A DNA stretch of 6,424 nt from Ilumatobacteraceae bacterium (lineage in GTDB: Bacteria; Actinomycetota; Acidimicrobiia; Acidimicrobiales; Ilumatobacteraceae): positions 1 through 6,424 of the forward strand of contig JAODBQ010000161.1 in assembly GCA_025464045.1 (NCBI GenBank), given 5' to 3'. A program made the position numbers and the translations under genes. Below the pieces are notes generated by a model. It had not been told where the DNA came from. It did no database searches and saw only the letters and a list, made by a program, of their open reading frames with translations. Positions 5,277-6,424 of the stretch are shown here, one piece after another (position 1 is the stretch's first letter; the number at the start of each line of letters is the position of its first letter).

Positions 5277-6308
5277 ATGACCGCCATCGTCGACACCATC
5301 CGCGGTGGATCCGACGCGCCGCAGGGGCTGAAGGCGCGCAGCGAGCTGACCGCGCGCGAGCTGATGCGCGAGGTCGGCTCGGTGCTGCGGATGAGCGAGG
5401 CCGACGTCGCCAAGCTCGGCGAGATCCCGGTCGATCCGTCCGAGGACCAGACCATGATCATCAACATGGGGCCGCAGCACCCGAGCACCCACGGGGTGCT
5501 GCGCCTGATGCTCGAGCTGCAGGGCGAGACGGTGCTGCGGTGCAAGCCGATCATCGGCTACCTGCACACCGGGATGGAGAAGACCGGCGAGACGCTCACC
5601 TACATGCAGGGCGGCACCAACGTGACCCGCATTGACTACGTCAGCCCGTTGAACAACGAGCTCGTGTTCTCGCTGGCCGTCGAGAAGTTGCTGGGCATCG
5701 AAGACGACATCCCCGAGCGCGCCGTGTGGATGCGCATGTTGCTCAGCGAGCTCAATCGCATGAGCAGCCACCTGCTGTTCCTGGCCACCAACGGCATGGA
5801 CCTCGGTGCCGTGTCGATGATGATCTACGGCTGGCGCGAACGAGAAGAGGTGCTGCGCTTCTTCCAGAAGGTCACCGGCCTGCGGATGAACCACAACTTC
5901 ATCCGCCCCGGCGGTGTCGCTGCCGACCTGCCAGCTGGCTGGCGCGACGACATCCTTCGGTTGCTCGATCTCATCGCTCCCCGCCTCGACGAGTACGACA
6001 CGCTCATGACCGGCCAGCCCATCTGGCGTGAACGCCTGCAGGGCGTCGGTGTGGTCACCGCGCAAGAGGCCATCGCGCTGGGCGCAACCGGCCCCATCCT
6101 GCGCGGCGCCGGGGTGCCGTGGGACCTGCGTCGTGATCAGCCGTACCTGCGCTACTCCGAGCTCGACTTCGATGTCATCGTCGGTTCGTACGGTGATGCG
6201 TTCGACCGCTACGCCATTCGCCTGAACGAGGTGCGCGAGAGCATGAAGCTGGTCGGCCAGATCCTCGATCGCATGCCCGGCGGCATATACCGCATCCAGG
6301 ACAAGTAG
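5277..6308 (+). CDS. nuoD: Complex I subunit D (49-kDa family), C-terminus cut by an in-frame TAG
   Basis: NuoD forms the quinone pocket with NuoB next to cluster N2. The 343 residues before the stop carry the family motifs in order: MGPQHPSTHG (64-73, with H68 and H72), GYLHTGMEK (94-102), RIDYVSPLNNE (118-128), ELNRMSSHL, NHNFIRPGGV, GPILRG and the FDV and FDRY segments. H72 and Y121 align with the histidine and tyrosine known to bind the quinone head group. Family members normally continue for about 100 more residues; here a TAG at 6306-6308 ends the frame, although the expected sequence goes on beyond it (next entry). The N-terminal stretch before residue 58 is longer than in Thermus Nqo4, and M39 (5391) is a possible later start. 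The ribosome site (GAGCGG, 5264-5269) is weak. Identity is certain; whether the gene is broken in the organism or by sequence error is open. Confidence 0.93.
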   Translation: MTAIVDTIRGGSDAPQGLKARSELTARELMREVGSVLRMSEADVAKLGEIPVDPSEDQTMIINMGPQHPSTHGVLRLMLELQGETVLRCKPIIGYLHTGMEKTGETLTYMQGGTNVTRIDYVSPLNNELVFSLAVEKLLGIEDDIPERAVWMRMLLSELNRMSSHLLFLATNGMDLGAVSMMIYGWREREEVLRFFQKVTGLRMNHNFIRPGGVAADLPAGWRDDILRLLDLIAPRLDEYDTLMTGQPIWRERLQGVGVVTAQEAIALGATGPILRGAGVPWDLRRDQPYLRYSELDFDVIVGSYGDAFDRYAIRLNEVRESMKLVGQILDRMPGGIYRIQDK

Positions 6309-6424
6309 GTCACGCCGCGACCGCGTGCCCGCATCGACGAGAGCATGTAAGCACTCATCCACCACTTCATGATCTTCACATAGGGCTTCAAGGTGACCGA
6401 GTGCGAGGTGTTCGTGGCCATCTA
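6309..6424 (+). other. nuoD: Stop-interrupted continuation of nuoD in the same frame
   Basis: Translated in the nuoD frame, this stretch reads VTPRPRARIDESM, a stop (TAA 6354-6356), ALIHHFMIFT, a stop (TAG 6387-6389), then GFKVTECEVFVAI to the edge. This is the next conserved segment of NuoD, which in the family resembles TPPPR...ESMEA.I.HFK..TEGF..P.GEV. There are no insertions or deletions. All three stops, counting the TAG at 6306, fall where the family has Lys or Gln, Glu and Glu. Other departures are Met for Lys, Thr for Pro and Cys for Gly. The gene's true 3' end would lie outside the window. Low-quality consensus at a contig end explains this best; a decaying gene is the alternative. 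Confidence 0.8.

Noticed and set aside
3941..5554. Very long open frame on the minus strand (537 codons) opposite nuoA-nuoD
   Set aside because: It is a shadow of strong third-position GC bias. Its product is rich in Arg, His, Asp and Val with no recognisable domain, while the opposite strand encodes well-conserved Nuo proteins.
6306..6389. Stop-codon reassignment or programmed readthrough in nuoD
   Set aside because: The stops comprise two TAGs and one TAA replacing different expected residues (Lys/Gln and Glu), and no other gene here has an in-frame TAG or TAA. Other conserved positions near them are also changed, which recoding would not explain.
6209..6421. Minus-strand open frame at the right edge
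   Set aside because: It overlaps the conserved nuoD end and its stop-interrupted continuation, and its product has no recognisable features.
1..6424. A novel defence system, mobile element, CRISPR array or RNA gene
   Set aside because: All but small gaps are occupied by respiratory genes. I found no transposase, terminal inverted repeats, spacer-repeat pattern or tRNA/rRNA-like segment.

Overview
The window is a compact, high-GC, single-strand segment of respiratory-chain genes. All genes are on the + strand. It carries the distal part of a quinol:cytochrome c oxidoreductase (cytochrome bc) gene cluster followed directly by the first four genes of a complex I (nuo) operon. The strong G/C third-position bias, exclusive use of TGA stops in the intact genes, the style of the Nuo proteins and the unusual bc subunits suggest a free-living aerobic actinobacterium, perhaps of the Acidimicrobiia. 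That placement is inference and rests on no database search. The odd length, the open reading frame at the left edge and the decayed sequence at the right edge suggest a short contig.

Layout: 2-745 holds the C-terminal half of cytochrome b (Qo-site half, three membrane helices) behind a long Ala-rich hydrophilic segment, with its 5' end outside the window. At 756-1619 is a Rieske iron-sulfur protein with an intact cluster-binding site and an internal Tat motif. At 1616-2707 is a membrane-anchored diheme cytochrome c. At 2710-3540 is a three-helix membrane protein that I do not recognise. These four genes are spaced -4 to +10 bp and look like one transcript. An 80-bp gap (3541-3620) with a GC-rich hairpin and a short direct repeat separates them from nuoA (3621-4088), nuoB (4085-4699), nuoC (4703-5254) and nuoD (5277-6308).

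The genes fit one pathway. NuoA-D contribute to NADH:quinone reduction: NuoB carries the terminal N2 cluster, NuoD forms the quinone pocket, NuoC is a peripheral-arm subunit and NuoA a membrane subunit. The quinol produced would be reoxidised by cytochrome b and the Rieske protein, and electrons would leave through the diheme cytochrome c. The unknown membrane protein is a candidate accessory subunit of the bc complex.

The most unusual points are these. First, nuoD stops at a TAG about 100 residues early, yet its conserved C-terminal sequence continues in the same frame through three stop codons to the window edge; contig-end sequence error is the likeliest cause, pseudogenisation the alternative. 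Second, the bc cluster has non-canonical order and subunit architecture plus an unknown membrane protein. I see no mobile element, CRISPR array, RNA gene or defence system.
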